This document shows, piece after piece, positions 1 to 7,699 of a stretch of 64,000 nucleotides of DNA; position 1 is the first letter of the stretch, and every line of letters starts with the position of its first letter. The stretch is from the NCBI GenBank assembly GCA_902496275.1, contig CABVAC010000003.1, forward strand, positions 35,762 to 99,761, in the 5' to 3' direction. The notes under the pieces were generated by a model. It saw only the letters and a list, made by a program, of their open reading frames with translations, ran no database searches and was not told the origin of the DNA. This stretch comes from an uncultured Collinsella sp. (GTDB lineage Bacteria; Actinomycetota; Coriobacteriia; Coriobacteriales; Coriobacteriaceae). The position numbers and the translations under genes are program-made.

Positions 1-801
1 CCCTACATCGTCGTCTTCCTGAACAAGTGCGACATGGTTGACGATGACGAGCTCATCGACCTCGTCGAGATGGAGACCCGTGAGCTCCTCTCCGAGTACG
101 ATTTCCCCGGCGACGACATCCCCGTCATCCGTGGTTCCGCTCTGGGCGCTCTCGAGGGCGACGCCAAGTGGATGGACGCCATCCGCGAGCTCATGAAGGC
201 CGTCGACGAGTACATCCCGACGCCTGCTCGTAACAACGACCTCCCCTTCCTGATGGCCGTTGAGGACGTTATGACCATCTCCGGCCGTGGTACCGTTGCT
301 ACCGGCCGTGTCGAGCGCGGTGAGCTCAAGCTCAACGAGCCCGTCGAGATCGTCGGCATCAAGGATACCCAGAACACCGTCGTTACCGGTATCGAGATGT
401 TCCGTAAGTCCATGGACTTCTGCGAGGCTGGCGACAACGTCGGTCTGCTGCTCCGCGGCATCAAGCGCGAGGACATCGAGCGCGGTCAGGTTCTCTGCAA
501 GCCCGGTTCGGTTACCCCGCACACCAAGTTCACCGGCGAGATCTACGTTCTGACCAAGGAGGAGGGCGGCCGTCACACCCCGTTCTTCGATGGTTATCGT
601 CCTCAGTTCTACTTCCGTACCACCGACGTTACCGGTACGGTCAAGCTCCCCGAGGGCACCGAGATGGCTATGCCTGGTGACCACATCACCATCGAGGGCG
701 ACCTCATTCACCCGATCGCCATGGAGGAGGGCCTGCGCTTCGCTATCCGCGAGGGTGGCCACACCGTCGGTTCGGGCATCGTCTCCACGATCATTGAGTA
801 A
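1..801 (+). CDS. tuf: Elongation factor Tu, C-terminal two thirds (5' end outside window)
   Basis: EF-Tu is the GTPase that brings aminoacyl-tRNA to the ribosome. The frame is open from the first base and gives 266 residues. The G4 motif NKCD lies at residues 8-11 and the G5 SAL at 46-48, so about 130 N-terminal residues with the P-loop lie outside the window. Domains 2 and 3 are complete; [13 protein letters not shown] and the C-terminal [10 protein letters not shown] stretch are typical. The gene ends in TAA and is followed by a strong terminator, so it is the last gene of its transcript. It is not next to fusA, which lies about 38 kb downstream in a different operon. Identity is certain; only the 5' end is missing. 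Confidence 0.97.
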   Translation, partial: PYIVVFLNKCDMVDDDELIDLVEMETRELLSEYDFPGDDIPVIRGSALGALEGDAKWMDAIRELMKAVDEYIPTPARNNDLPFLMAVEDVMTISGRGTVATGRVERGELKLNEPVEIVGIKDTQNTVVTGIEMFRKSMDFCEAGDNVGLLLRGIKREDIERGQVLCKPGSVTPHTKFTGEIYVLTKEEGGRHTPFFDGYRPQFYFRTTDVTGTVKLPEGTEMAMPGDHITIEGDLIHPIAMEEGLRFAIREGGHTVGSGIVSTIIE

Positions 802-828
802 ATTAACTCTCTGATATAGCTGACTTAG

Positions 829-863
829 AGAACCCGGCACTTATATGGGTGCCGGGTTCTTTT
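829..863 (+). terminator. Rho-independent terminator of tuf
   Basis: A perfect 12-bp stem (829-840 with 849-860), an 8-nt loop and a short T run begin 27 bases after the tuf stop codon. Confidence 0.9.
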
Positions 864-1006
864 CTGCAATGGATATTGAGCCGTTGCTGGTGTCGAGAGG
901 ATCGATTAATGGTCCTGGGTGCACCGTCGATTAGATCTCGTTGGCTCCATTGATGTGTTCCAAATATGAATGGGTTCACCGAGAACCAATTGATTCGAGG
1001 TTTTCG

Positions 1007-1036
1007 TTGACAGCACTTACGTAGAGCTGATAAAGT
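1007..1036 (+). promoter_or_regulatory. Promoter of rpmG / tRNA-Trp
   Basis: TTGACA (1007-1012) is followed after 18 bp by TAAAGT (1031-1036). The segment CTGATAAAGTATTA is almost repeated in front of rpoB (CTGATAAACTATTA). The rest of the 802-1081 gap shows no gene. Confidence 0.7.
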
Positions 1037-1081
1037 ATTAACTCGTGCCCGTACGGGGCGGAAATGAAAGGTTCAGGATAC

Positions 1082-1231
1082 ATGCGTACTCTAGTTACTC
1101 TTGCGTGCACTGAGTGCAAGCGCCGCAACTATACGACCACCAAGAACAAGTCGACCATGCCTGATCGTATGGAGATCAAGAAGTATTGCCCCTGGTGCCG
1201 TCACCACACGCTGCACAAAGAGACTCGCTAG
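1082..1231 (+). CDS. rpmG: 50S ribosomal protein L33 (zinc-binding type)
   Basis: A 49-residue ORF beginning [17 protein letters not shown] and ending [14 protein letters not shown], the usual length for L33. Two CxxC pairs (C9/C12 and C36/C39) mark the zinc-binding form of this large-subunit protein. It is preceded by a clear promoter with an AAAGG ribosome-binding sequence, and tRNA-Trp begins 13 bases after its stop codon. The order L33, tRNA-Trp, SecE, NusG, L11, L1 is common in bacteria and supports the call. Confidence 0.95.
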   Translation: MRTLVTLACTECKRRNYTTTKNKSTMPDRMEIKKYCPWCRHHTLHKETR

Positions 1232-1244
1232 TCTCTAGTCACAT

Positions 1245-1320
1245 ACGCCAGTAGTTCAATTGGTAGAGCATCGGTCTCCAAAACCGAGTGTTGAGGGTTC
1301 GAGTCCTTCCTGGCGTGCCA
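1245..1320 (+). tRNA. trnW: tRNA-Trp (anticodon CCA)
   Basis: The 76-nt cloverleaf has a 7-bp acceptor stem (1245-1251 with 1310-1316), anticodon stem TCGGT/ACCGA, loop CTCCAAA with anticodon CCA at 1278-1280, T arm GGTTCGAGTCC and an encoded CCA end. It is probably cotranscribed with rpmG. Confidence 0.97.
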
Positions 1321-1329
1321 GTCATTATT

Positions 1330-1360
1330 CCGTAAGCTCCCAATTGGGGGCTTACGGTTT
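1330..1360 (+). terminator. Terminator or attenuator between tRNA-Trp and secE
   Basis: CCGTAAGC and GCTTACGG form the base of a hairpin closed further by C/G pairs, followed by TTT. It separates the tRNA from secE by only about 36 bases. Confidence 0.7.
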
Positions 1361-1396
1361 ACTCATGTATAAGCGCATTGCGCGGAGGTAACCCAA

Positions 1397-1735
1397 ATGG
1401 CCAACAAGAAGAACAAGAAGAAGGCTCAGCAGCAGGCGCCTGCCAACAACGCTGCCGCCAACTCCAAGGTTGAGGCCAAGAAGGCCGTTGCCAAGAAGAA
1501 CGAGAAGGCTGCGAAGTCCAAGAAGAACGAGAAGCCTGGTTTCTTCGCCCGCACCAAGAAGTATTTCGCTTCGGTCAAGTCCGAGATGAAGCGTGTCACG
1601 TGGCCTGATAAGAAGGAGCTCGTGAACTACTCGGTCGTCGTTTGCGCTTTTCTGATCGTCGTCGGCGTCGTCATCGCTCTGCTCGATGCTGGCTTTGGCG
1701 AGGCTCTTGCTCTGTTCTCTGGATTGAGGGGCTAA
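1397..1735 (+). CDS. secE: Preprotein translocase subunit SecE
   Basis: SecE is the small essential membrane subunit of the SecYEG channel. The 112-residue protein has a Lys/Ala-rich cytosolic N-terminus (about residues 1-50), the conserved amphipathic segment with VTWPDKKEL (residues 67-75), and a single membrane helix at about 77-96. The long basic N-terminal extension is usual in actinobacteria. A GGAGG ribosome-binding site precedes the ATG. The stop codon is 3 bases before nusG, so the two genes are almost certainly cotranscribed. Confidence 0.96.
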   Translation: MANKKNKKKAQQQAPANNAAANSKVEAKKAVAKKNEKAAKSKKNEKPGFFARTKKYFASVKSEMKRVTWPDKKELVNYSVVVCAFLIVVGVVIALLDAGFGEALALFSGLRG

Positions 1736-1738
1736 ACC

Positions 1739-2275
1739 ATGTCTAAGCGTTGGTACGTCGTTCACACTTACTCTGGATACGAGAACCGCGTTAAGTCCGA
1801 TCTCGAGCATCGCATCGAGACTATGGGCATGCAGGACCGTATCTTTGATATCGAGATTCCTATGGAGCGTGTCACCGAGATTAAAGAGGGTGGCAAGCGT
1901 GAGACCAAGGATTCCAAGATCTTCCCGGGTTATGTCCTGGTCCGCATGGAGATGGATGACGATGCTTGGACGTGTGTTCGTAACACGCCTGGCGTCACCG
2001 GTTTCCTGGGCGGCAACGGCAAGCCCGCTCCGCTTTCCCGCGACGAGTACAACAAGATGACTCGTCGTCCCGGTAAGGGCGATTCGCCCAAGCGCACTTC
2101 GGTTGATATTCAGGTCGGCACGTCCGTCCGCGTCACCGATGGCCCGCTTACCGACTTTGATGGCAAGGTCTCCGAGGTTAACACCGAGGCTGGCAAGCTC
2201 AAGGTCACGCTGATGATCTTTGGCCGCGAGACGCCGGTCGAGCTCGACTTTAACCAGGTCGCTGTCATCGCTTAA
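1739..2275 (+). CDS. nusG: Transcription termination/antitermination factor NusG
   Basis: NusG binds RNA polymerase and links it to Rho or the ribosome. The 178-residue protein starts MSKRWYVVHTYSGYE, the NGN-domain signature, and carries the FPGYVLV motif. It ends with a KOW domain (about residues 125-178, with VRVTDGPLTDFDGKV). The length is typical and there is no inserted domain. It follows secE by 3 bases. No clear terminator is visible before rplK. Confidence 0.97.
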   Translation: MSKRWYVVHTYSGYENRVKSDLEHRIETMGMQDRIFDIEIPMERVTEIKEGGKRETKDSKIFPGYVLVRMEMDDDAWTCVRNTPGVTGFLGGNGKPAPLSRDEYNKMTRRPGKGDSPKRTSVDIQVGTSVRVTDGPLTDFDGKVSEVNTEAGKLKVTLMIFGRETPVELDFNQVAVIA

Positions 2276-2395
2276 GTTTTCGTCCGTTCGCGCGAGCGTG
2301 CTTCTTCTGTGACTGCTCATCTCAGGAGTGCTTCTAACACGTGCGTGCTTACGATATAGCAAGTACTTCACACTCGTGATTCGAAAGGAATGACC

Positions 2396-2824
2396 ATGGC
2401 TGAGAAGAAGGTTGCCAACGTCATTAAGCTCCAGATTCCTGCTGGTGCCGCTAACCCCGCTCCTCCCGTCGGCCCCGCCCTGGGCGCAGCTGGCGTGAAC
2501 ATCATGCAGTTCTGCCAGGCCTTTAACGCCGAGACGCAGGACAAGAAGGGCGACATCATCCCCGTTGAGATCTCTGTCTACGAGGACAAGTCCTTCTCCT
2601 TCATCACCAAGACCCCGCCGGCGGCTCACCTCATCAAGAAGGAGCTGAACCTCAAGTCTGGTTCCGCTAAGCCGCAGGCCGACAAGGTTGGTCAGCTCTC
2701 CCAGGAGCAGCTCACCAAGATCGCCGAGATCAAGATGCCGGACCTCAATGCCAACGACATTGACGCCGCCAAGAAGATCATCGCCGGTACCGCCCGCTCC
2801 ATGGGCGTCACCATCGCTGAGTAG
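2396..2824 (+). CDS. rplK: 50S ribosomal protein L11
   Basis: The 142-residue protein has the L11 N-terminal motif with the proline helix ([17 protein letters not shown]) and the C-terminal rRNA-binding domain ending [12 protein letters not shown]. An ATG six bases upstream (2390) lies directly against the AAAGGA ribosome-binding site, so the ATG at 2396 with MAEKKVANV is the better start and gives the usual family length. L11 with L10 and L12 forms the factor-binding stalk base. It is followed by two small hairpins and rplA. Confidence 0.96.
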   Translation: MAEKKVANVIKLQIPAGAANPAPPVGPALGAAGVNIMQFCQAFNAETQDKKGDIIPVEISVYEDKSFSFITKTPPAAHLIKKELNLKSGSAKPQADKVGQLSQEQLTKIAEIKMPDLNANDIDAAKKIIAGTARSMGVTIAE

Positions 2825-2841
2825 CGATTTCTTTAGGTAAT

Positions 2842-2891
2842 GACGGGTGCTCCGACCGGGGCGCCCGTTATATGTGTGCAATAGGGCACAC
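2842..2891 (+). promoter_or_regulatory. Two hairpins between rplK and rplA
   Basis: ACGGGTGC/GCGCCCGT (2843-2850 with 2861-2868) and GTGTGC/GCACAC (2874-2879 with 2886-2891) lie side by side in the short gap. There is no T run, so they look more like an mRNA structure than a terminator. In other bacteria L1 binds its own mRNA; a similar role here is inference. Confidence 0.4.
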
Positions 2892-2941
2892 GATACGATG
2901 TGGGAGGGCTCACGCCCGTTTAACCACAGGAGGTAATGCAC

Positions 2942-3649
2942 ATGGCTAAGCATGGTAAGAGCTATAACGCCGCTGCCGAGAAGATCGACCGCGCCACGCT
3001 CTACACCCCCCTTCAGGCTGCCAAGCTCATCAAGGAGCTCGACACCGCCAAGTTCGACGAGACCGTCGAGGCCCACTTCCGTCTGGGCATCGATACTCGT
3101 AAGGCTGACCAGAACATCCGTGGTTCCATCTCCCTGCCCCACGGCACCGGCAAGACCGTTCGTGTTGCCGTCTTCGCCGAGGGCGAGAAGGCCCGCGAGG
3201 CCGAGGCTGCCGGCGCCGACATCATCGGTTCCGACGAGCTCGTCGCCCAGATCCAGAAGGGCGAGATCAATTTCGACGCCGCTATCGCTACGCCGAACAT
3301 GATGGCCAAGGTTGGCCGCATCGGTAAGATCCTTGGTCCCCGTGGCCTTATGCCGAACCCCAAGCTCGGCACCGTGACCATGGACGTCGCCAAGATGGTC
3401 TCCGAGCTCAAGGCCGGCCGCGTTGAGTACCGCGCCGACCGTTACGGCATCTGCCACGTGCCCCTGGGCAAGAAGTCCTTCTCTGAGCAGCAGCTCGTCG
3501 AGAACTACGCTGCCCTGTACACCGAGATTCTGCGCGTCAAGCCCTCTTCTGCTAAGGGTAAGTACGTCAAGTCCATCTCCGTGTCTTCCACCATGGGCCC
3601 TGGCGTCAAGGTCGATCCCGCTGTCCAGCGTGACTTCCTGGCTGAGTAA
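2942..3649 (+). CDS. rplA: 50S ribosomal protein L1
   Basis: L1 binds 23S rRNA at the E-site stalk and represses its own operon in many bacteria. The 235-residue protein carries the conserved [14 protein letters not shown] and [17 protein letters not shown] motifs. The ATG at 2936 is only 2 bases from the AGGAGG ribosome-binding site (2928-2933), so the ATG at 2942 (MAKHGKSYN) with 8-base spacing is chosen. A strong terminator ends this block. The next ribosomal genes, rplJ and rplL, which normally follow directly, lie almost 24 kb away. Confidence 0.97.
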   Translation: MAKHGKSYNAAAEKIDRATLYTPLQAAKLIKELDTAKFDETVEAHFRLGIDTRKADQNIRGSISLPHGTGKTVRVAVFAEGEKAREAEAAGADIIGSDELVAQIQKGEINFDAAIATPNMMAKVGRIGKILGPRGLMPNPKLGTVTMDVAKMVSELKAGRVEYRADRYGICHVPLGKKSFSEQQLVENYAALYTEILRVKPSSAKGKYVKSISVSSTMGPGVKVDPAVQRDFLAE

Positions 3650-3686
3650 CTAACAGTTACTGCCTGAGCAAAGCAAGCATTGCTAG

Positions 3687-3724
3687 AGAAACCCGGTTCT
3701 GCCTCGTGCAGGACCGGGTTTCTT
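3687..3724 (+). terminator. Terminator of the secE-rplA block
   Basis: A 16-bp stem with one G-U pair (3687-3702 with 3708-3723) and a 5-nt loop lie 37 bases after rplA. Confidence 0.9.
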
Positions 3725-3732
3725 GCTACCGC

Positions 3733-3779
3733 GCCCAAACCACCACAAAGGGGACAGGCACCTTTGTGGTGGTTTGGGC
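3733..3779 (+). repeat. GGGGACAG hairpin, copy 1
   Basis: A 19-bp perfect inverted repeat (3733-3751 with 3761-3779) encloses a 9-nt loop reading GGACAGGCA. It sits 9 bases after the rplA terminator. The same constant segment with other arm sequences recurs at 6615, 7604, 7659, 61587, 61642 and 61682. Confidence 0.85.
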
Positions 3780-3804
3780 ACTTAGACGTCAATGTTATGG
3801 CATC

Positions 3805-3916
3805 GCAGCGAGCCGGTTCCAAGTGCCCCAGGTCGCCCCGAAAGAGGAGCGATGCGTACTTTGGTATGCGAGCGACGGCTTGAGGGGCGAGATGGGGTGC
3901 TTGGGGCCGGCGCAGC
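3805..3916 (+). other. Large imperfect fold-back structure between convergent genes
   Basis: Bases 3812-3830 pair with 3893-3911 along 19 positions. The deviations are G-U pairs when read as plus-strand RNA. A second stem (TCGCCCC 3833-3839 with GGGGCGA 3883-3889) and an inner hairpin around 3850-3870 follow. It lies between rplA and the convergent metallophosphoesterase gene. Confidence 0.45.
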
Positions 3917-3934
3917 GTCAAGCCTTAAAAGTGG

Positions 3935-4645
3935 TTACCAGGGTGTTCTGGCGGTTGAGGATTCGATTGCCTCGTGGCGCTTGAGCTCGCGGCGCATGGT
4001 TTGCGAATTGAGCCAGGCTGCCTGCCATCCACGGATGGGGTAGCGCGCCTCGTCCAGCTCAAACTGCGTATAGCCGCAGGCGTTGATGATCGTTGTCCCG
4101 CACGTGTGTTGCCGCTCGCGCTGAAAATCTGGACCATAGCTTTGATGCACATGTCCGTGCACCATGTAGTCGGGGCTCCAGGACTCAACCGCTGTGTTAA
4201 AGCAGTCGAATCCCCGATGCGGCAGATCATCCAAGTCGCCCATGCCGGCGGCGGGCGCGTGAGTGAGCAGGATGTCGCAGCCGCCGACCATCCTCACTTT
4301 GCGGGAGAGCTTGCGCATGCGCTTGGTCATCTCGCGCTCGGTATACATGTTGGCACCGTCTCGGTAGCGCATGGAGCCGCCAAGCCCCGCAATGCGGACG
4401 CCTCGATACACGTACACGGTGTCTTCGACGCAGATACAGCCGCCCGGTGCATGACGTGCGTAGCGGTCATCGTGATTGCCACGCACGTAGATGAGCGGTT
4501 TGTTGATGACCGTGACCAAAAACTCAAGATAGTCCGGGTCCAGATCGCCAGCTGACAAAATCAGGTCAACACCTTCAAAGCGTTCCTTGCGAAAACACTC
4601 CCAAAGGCATCGTTCTTCGGTATCGGCTACGGCAAGTATTTTCAT
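3935..4645 (-). CDS. Calcineurin-like metallophosphoesterase
   Basis: The 236-residue protein has the ordered metal-binding motifs of the family: an N-terminal D8 (VADT; the usual DxH histidine is replaced), GDLD at 33-36, GNHD at 56-59, TH at 128-129 and GHVH at 164-167. It is probably a cytosolic phosphodiesterase or phosphatase; no signal peptide or membrane helix is seen. Its ATG overlaps the stop codon of the upstream ParB-like/BMP fusion gene as ATGA, so the two are probably translationally coupled and act together. The substrate cannot be inferred. The loss of the DxH histidine could alter metal binding at one site. Confidence 0.88.
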   Translation of the reverse strand: MKILAVADTEERCLWECFRKERFEGVDLILSAGDLDPDYLEFLVTVINKPLIYVRGNHDDRYARHAPGGCICVEDTVYVYRGVRIAGLGGSMRYRDGANMYTEREMTKRMRKLSRKVRMVGGCDILLTHAPAAGMGDLDDLPHRGFDCFNTAVESWSPDYMVHGHVHQSYGPDFQRERQHTCGTTIINACGYTQFELDEARYPIRGWQAAWLNSQTMRRELKRHEAIESSTARTPW

Positions 4646-6558
4646 AGGGCGTGGACTTTCGGCTCATCGTTGGGTTGCGGAATGGCACCTACCACGTTGT
4701 CGGCCAGCCAGTCCATCTCGACGATTTGTGTGCTCGGCAGTGGAGGAAAGCCCTCGATCTGCACCACGCCGTCTTGGCTATGGAGTTCGCCGCCAAATGG
4801 ATTGATGGAGCCCTCGACGATGCCATTGCGGAGCAGCTGCACGAGCTTGCGCGTCTGATAGGGCAGGCCCGGAGCGTAGCGAATGTCGATGACGCCCGAG
4901 CTCATGCCATACCAGTAATTGACGGCGCGAACCTGGCTGTCGTCGCTGGTCTCGTCCCACGTGCCATGCAGCAAGCTGCGCACGATAAGCTCGTAGTATC
5001 GACCCCAGTTCCATACCGGCATGGCAATGCCGGTAACCTTGCCATCGACCAGGCGGTGGAGTCCGTAGGCCGTAGGGTCTTCGAGCGACTTTGACATGTC
5101 AGCGCCGGTCATGACGCTCACGCCTTCGCGGCACATGGCCTCGGCAAGACCGCCGGCGGGCACATCGCCCCAGGTGAGGATTACCTGCGCGCGGGGATCG
5201 AGCAACGAGGCGCCAATCGCAAAGGCGTTGATTTCGCTGAGTGCGCCCGAGGCGAAGACCGATGCGTGGTAACCAATGCGATGGTTGTCCGCCATGCTGG
5301 CGGCAAGGGCGCCCAGCAGGAACTTGGCCTCGTACATCTTGCCAAAGTACGAACGCACGCTTTGGTGGGGAAGGCCGATGGAGCAGTTGAGGAATCGCAC
5401 CTGGGGATACTCAACGGCGGCCCTGAGCGTATATTCCATCAGGCGGTGTGAAGTCGAGAAGATGGCCTTCGCCCCGTGCTTGACGGCGGTCTCCACGGCG
5501 GCGTAGAACACGTCCGGATCGTGACAGTCCTCGAACGCCTCGGTGCGCACGATGCCACCAAAGTGCTCGTCGAGATACTGACGCCCTTGGTCGTGCAGAC
5601 TGTCCCAGCTCGACGTCGCACAGGGGAATTCATGGATAAAGGCGATGCGCAGAGGGTTAGCCGCCGAATAAACGGTCTTGCCCATAAAGAAGTTGAACAC
5701 GCCGGAGGTGGACTTGGAGGGTGACTCCTCCTCATCGACGCTCGGTGCCTCGACAAGATCGACCTTCTCCTCATCACTTTTGCCGGCAATGACCAGCTCG
5801 CGCCAAATCTTGCACAGGCGGTTTACGACGATATCCGTCGGCGTGTCCAGCAGACGGTCTTGGTTGTACACGTTGAGGTATACGAGCATTGCGTCGGCGG
5901 GAGTAATATCCAGATGGTCGCCGCCGGCGCGCAGGTAGGCGCGCTTAAAGAGCAAGAAGGTGTGGCGCAGGTAGTCGACCTTTTTCTGCGGCCATTTTTC
6001 GATAAGGTTCTGACCGAGCATCTTGGCGAGTGTCTCGTAGCTTCCCTCGCGCGAGAACTCGATCTCGTATAGGGGACAGACGCGCCAAAACGCGCAGAAC
6101 TCGCCGTACAGGCGGCTTTCGACGGAATCCCATTTGCCGGGGTAGAGACGGGTGACCTTGGCCGAAACCGTTGGGGCATCCAGGAATTTGAGGACGCTGA
6201 CGCGCTTGTTGCCCTCTTGGACATAGAACCGATGCATGAACTCGGTGACGATGATGGGGTCGCGATAGCCCTCGGTCACCTGGATGTCGTAGAGGTTGGA
6301 CCACTTGCGGGCGAACTCGGTGCTAAATGGCAACAGGGGCATAAAGTTGCACGAAAAGGCAGACTGACGGCCCTTGGTAACCGTGCCGACGACCATTTCG
6401 AGCGGAATGTCCCTCAGGCCGACGCTCTCTCGCTGACCCAAGGGGAGCTGGGCAACGAGGCTGTCGAGGTCCGTAAGGTACGGGTGCTCGCTTTGGCTGA
6501 TGGCGCGACGACGTCCCTGCTCGCCGCGCTTGCGTGCTTGACGATAGGCCTCTTCCAT
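4642..6558 (-). CDS. ParB-like domain fused to a BMP/PnrA-type ligand-binding domain
   Basis: The 638-residue protein has no signal peptide or lipobox and starts with a basic segment (MEEAYRQARKRGEQGRRR). Residues about 50-140 contain IIVTEF...YVQEGNKRVSV, which resembles the ParB/sulfiredoxin-like fold motif (EGNxR). After a middle region and an acidic Ser-rich linker (about 265-285), residues about 302-620 match the basic membrane protein (PnrA) substrate-binding fold (LRIAFIHEF, then FLLGALAASM). BMP domains normally sit outside the membrane and bind nucleosides for ABC transporters; here the domain appears cytosolic and may be a sensor. AAGGGAG lies 8 bases before the ATG. The next gene overlaps by 4 bases. 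Domain names are pattern-based; the function is unknown. Confidence 0.75.
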   Translation of the reverse strand: MEEAYRQARKRGEQGRRRAISQSEHPYLTDLDSLVAQLPLGQRESVGLRDIPLEMVVGTVTKGRQSAFSCNFMPLLPFSTEFARKWSNLYDIQVTEGYRDPIIVTEFMHRFYVQEGNKRVSVLKFLDAPTVSAKVTRLYPGKWDSVESRLYGEFCAFWRVCPLYEIEFSREGSYETLAKMLGQNLIEKWPQKKVDYLRHTFLLFKRAYLRAGGDHLDITPADAMLVYLNVYNQDRLLDTPTDIVVNRLCKIWRELVIAGKSDEEKVDLVEAPSVDEEESPSKSTSGVFNFFMGKTVYSAANPLRIAFIHEFPCATSSWDSLHDQGRQYLDEHFGGIVRTEAFEDCHDPDVFYAAVETAVKHGAKAIFSTSHRLMEYTLRAAVEYPQVRFLNCSIGLPHQSVRSYFGKMYEAKFLLGALAASMADNHRIGYHASVFASGALSEINAFAIGASLLDPRAQVILTWGDVPAGGLAEAMCREGVSVMTGADMSKSLEDPTAYGLHRLVDGKVTGIAMPVWNWGRYYELIVRSLLHGTWDETSDDSQVRAVNYWYGMSSGVIDIRYAPGLPYQTRKLVQLLRNGIVEGSINPFGGELHSQDGVVQIEGFPPLPSTQIVEMDWLADNVVGAIPQPNDEPKVHAL

Positions 6559-6614
6559 GGTGTCTACTCCCTTAGTCGTTTAAACAACGATATGAACCAT
6601 GGTACCACGATGCG

Positions 6615-6654
6615 AAAGCACCACAAAGGTGCCTGTCCCCTTTGTGGTGGTTTT
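6615..6654 (-). repeat. GGGGACAG hairpin, copy 2
   Basis: The arms match copy 1 with one mismatch, and GGGGACAGGCA reads on the minus strand. The repeat overlaps the stop codon of the MscS gene (6653-6655), so it forms the 3' end of that transcript. Confidence 0.8.
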
Positions 6655-7420
6655 AGGCGATGATGGGGGCGATGGCGCGGATGCAGGCGTCGGCTGCCGT
6701 AAAGGTGGTGCTGTCGTCACTGACGATAAAGATGATCTTGCCCTTGATGCCAAAGTCGCCGATCTCGTTAAAGAGCACATACGGCTCCTTGTCAAAGCTC
6801 GAGATGGGAAGCACGGCGGCCTTGGTGGCGTCGGTGAGTTCATCTGCCAGCGCGTCCAGTGAAGCCCACTTGGACGTGTCCTTGACCGCGACGGGCACGG
6901 CAACGCGCCCAAAGGGCATCAAATGCACGAGCGTGTTCTTGGAGATGTTGGAGTTGGGGACGATGATGGTCTGCCCACAGGCGTCCTCGATGGTCGTGTG
7001 GCGCCAGGTGATGTCCTGGACCACGCCCGACACGCCGCCAACCTCGATATTGTCGCCGGGCTTGATGATGCCCATAAAGGTCACCTGCATGCCACCGATA
7101 AGGTTTGACAGCGTGTCCTGAAAGCCGAGCGAGATGGCGATGCCGCCGACGCCAAGAGCGGCGACGAGGGCGTTTGCGTTGATGCCAAAGCAGTTGTCGA
7201 GGATAAAGCTGCCGCCGATCATCCAGATGATGGCGCGCGCGATGTTGATGAAGATGCTCGATGAAGGGAGTGGGTTATCGTCGCGGCTAAGCAGGTGGTG
7301 CAGGGTCTTGGACGCGACCTTGGCGGCAACGGCGGTGCCGATGGCCAAGATACCTGCCCAGATGATGTTGTGGACCCATCGTTGTGCAAAGAAATGAAGA
7401 ATTGGCTCAAACAATTCCAT
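6653..7420 (-). CDS. MscS-family mechanosensitive ion channel
   Basis: A 255-residue membrane protein with three predicted helices (about 18-36, 62-79, 84-104). The pore-lining helix ALGVGGIAISLGFQDTLSN is followed by the MscS beta domain (GDNIEVGGVSGVVQDI and IIVPNSN). Such channels open under membrane tension and release solutes during hypo-osmotic shock. An ATG 18 bases upstream overlaps the AGGAGG ribosome-binding site, so the ATG giving MELFEPIL, 9 bases after AGGAGG, is used. The gene stands alone, with a long perfect hairpin upstream and a GGGGACAG hairpin at its 3' end. Confidence 0.92.
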   Translation of the reverse strand: MELFEPILHFFAQRWVHNIIWAGILAIGTAVAAKVASKTLHHLLSRDDNPLPSSSIFINIARAIIWMIGGSFILDNCFGINANALVAALGVGGIAISLGFQDTLSNLIGGMQVTFMGIIKPGDNIEVGGVSGVVQDITWRHTTIEDACGQTIIVPNSNISKNTLVHLMPFGRVAVPVAVKDTSKWASLDALADELTDATKAAVLPISSFDKEPYVLFNEIGDFGIKGKIIFIVSDDSTTFTAADACIRAIAPIIA

Positions 7421-7454
7421 GTAGGGAAACCTCCTCATGATCGTCCAACCATGA

Positions 7455-7506
7455 TACCCACCAAGAAGCCCGTCCGATCAAATTCGGACGGGCTTCTTGG
7501 TGGGTA
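7455..7506. repeat. 23-bp perfect inverted repeat
   Basis: Bases 7455-7477 are fully complementary to 7484-7506 around a 6-nt loop. It lies between the ABC operon end and the MscS start codon. It has no long T run on either side, so a simple terminator role is uncertain. Confidence 0.7.
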
Positions 7507-7603
7507 TAAGGTTTGCACGGCGGGGAAGAGATCTTCTCAAGGCAGTTTCCTTAGTTCTTGACCAGTGGTCCCTGCTGACGCTGGATTATCGACATGATAT
7601 GCG

Positions 7604-7643
7604 AAAACCGCCGCAAGGGCGCCTGTCCCTTTGCGGCGGTTTT
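7604..7643 (-). repeat. GGGACAG hairpin, copy 3
   Basis: Arms AAAACCGCCGCAA and TTGCGGCGGTTTT enclose GGGACAGGCGCCC as read on the minus strand. It lies downstream of the ABC ATPase gene and ends in a T run on the minus strand, so it may act as a terminator. Confidence 0.8.
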
Positions 7644-7658
7644 GACGTTTGTGCAGAT

Positions 7659-7699
7659 AAAACCTGCCAAAATAAACCTGTCCCTCTTTGGCAGGTTTT
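7659..7699 (-). repeat. GGGACAG hairpin, copy 4
   Basis: Arms AAAACCTGCCAAA (7659-7671) and TTTGGCAGGTTTT (7687-7699) enclose a loop with GAGGGACAGG on the minus strand. It begins at the stop codon of the ABC ATPase gene. The arm sequence differs from copies 1-3 while pairing is kept. Confidence 0.8.

Noticed and set aside
7421..7438. Upstream ATG of the MscS gene
   Set aside because: It overlaps the AGGAGG ribosome-binding site that serves the ATG at 7420.
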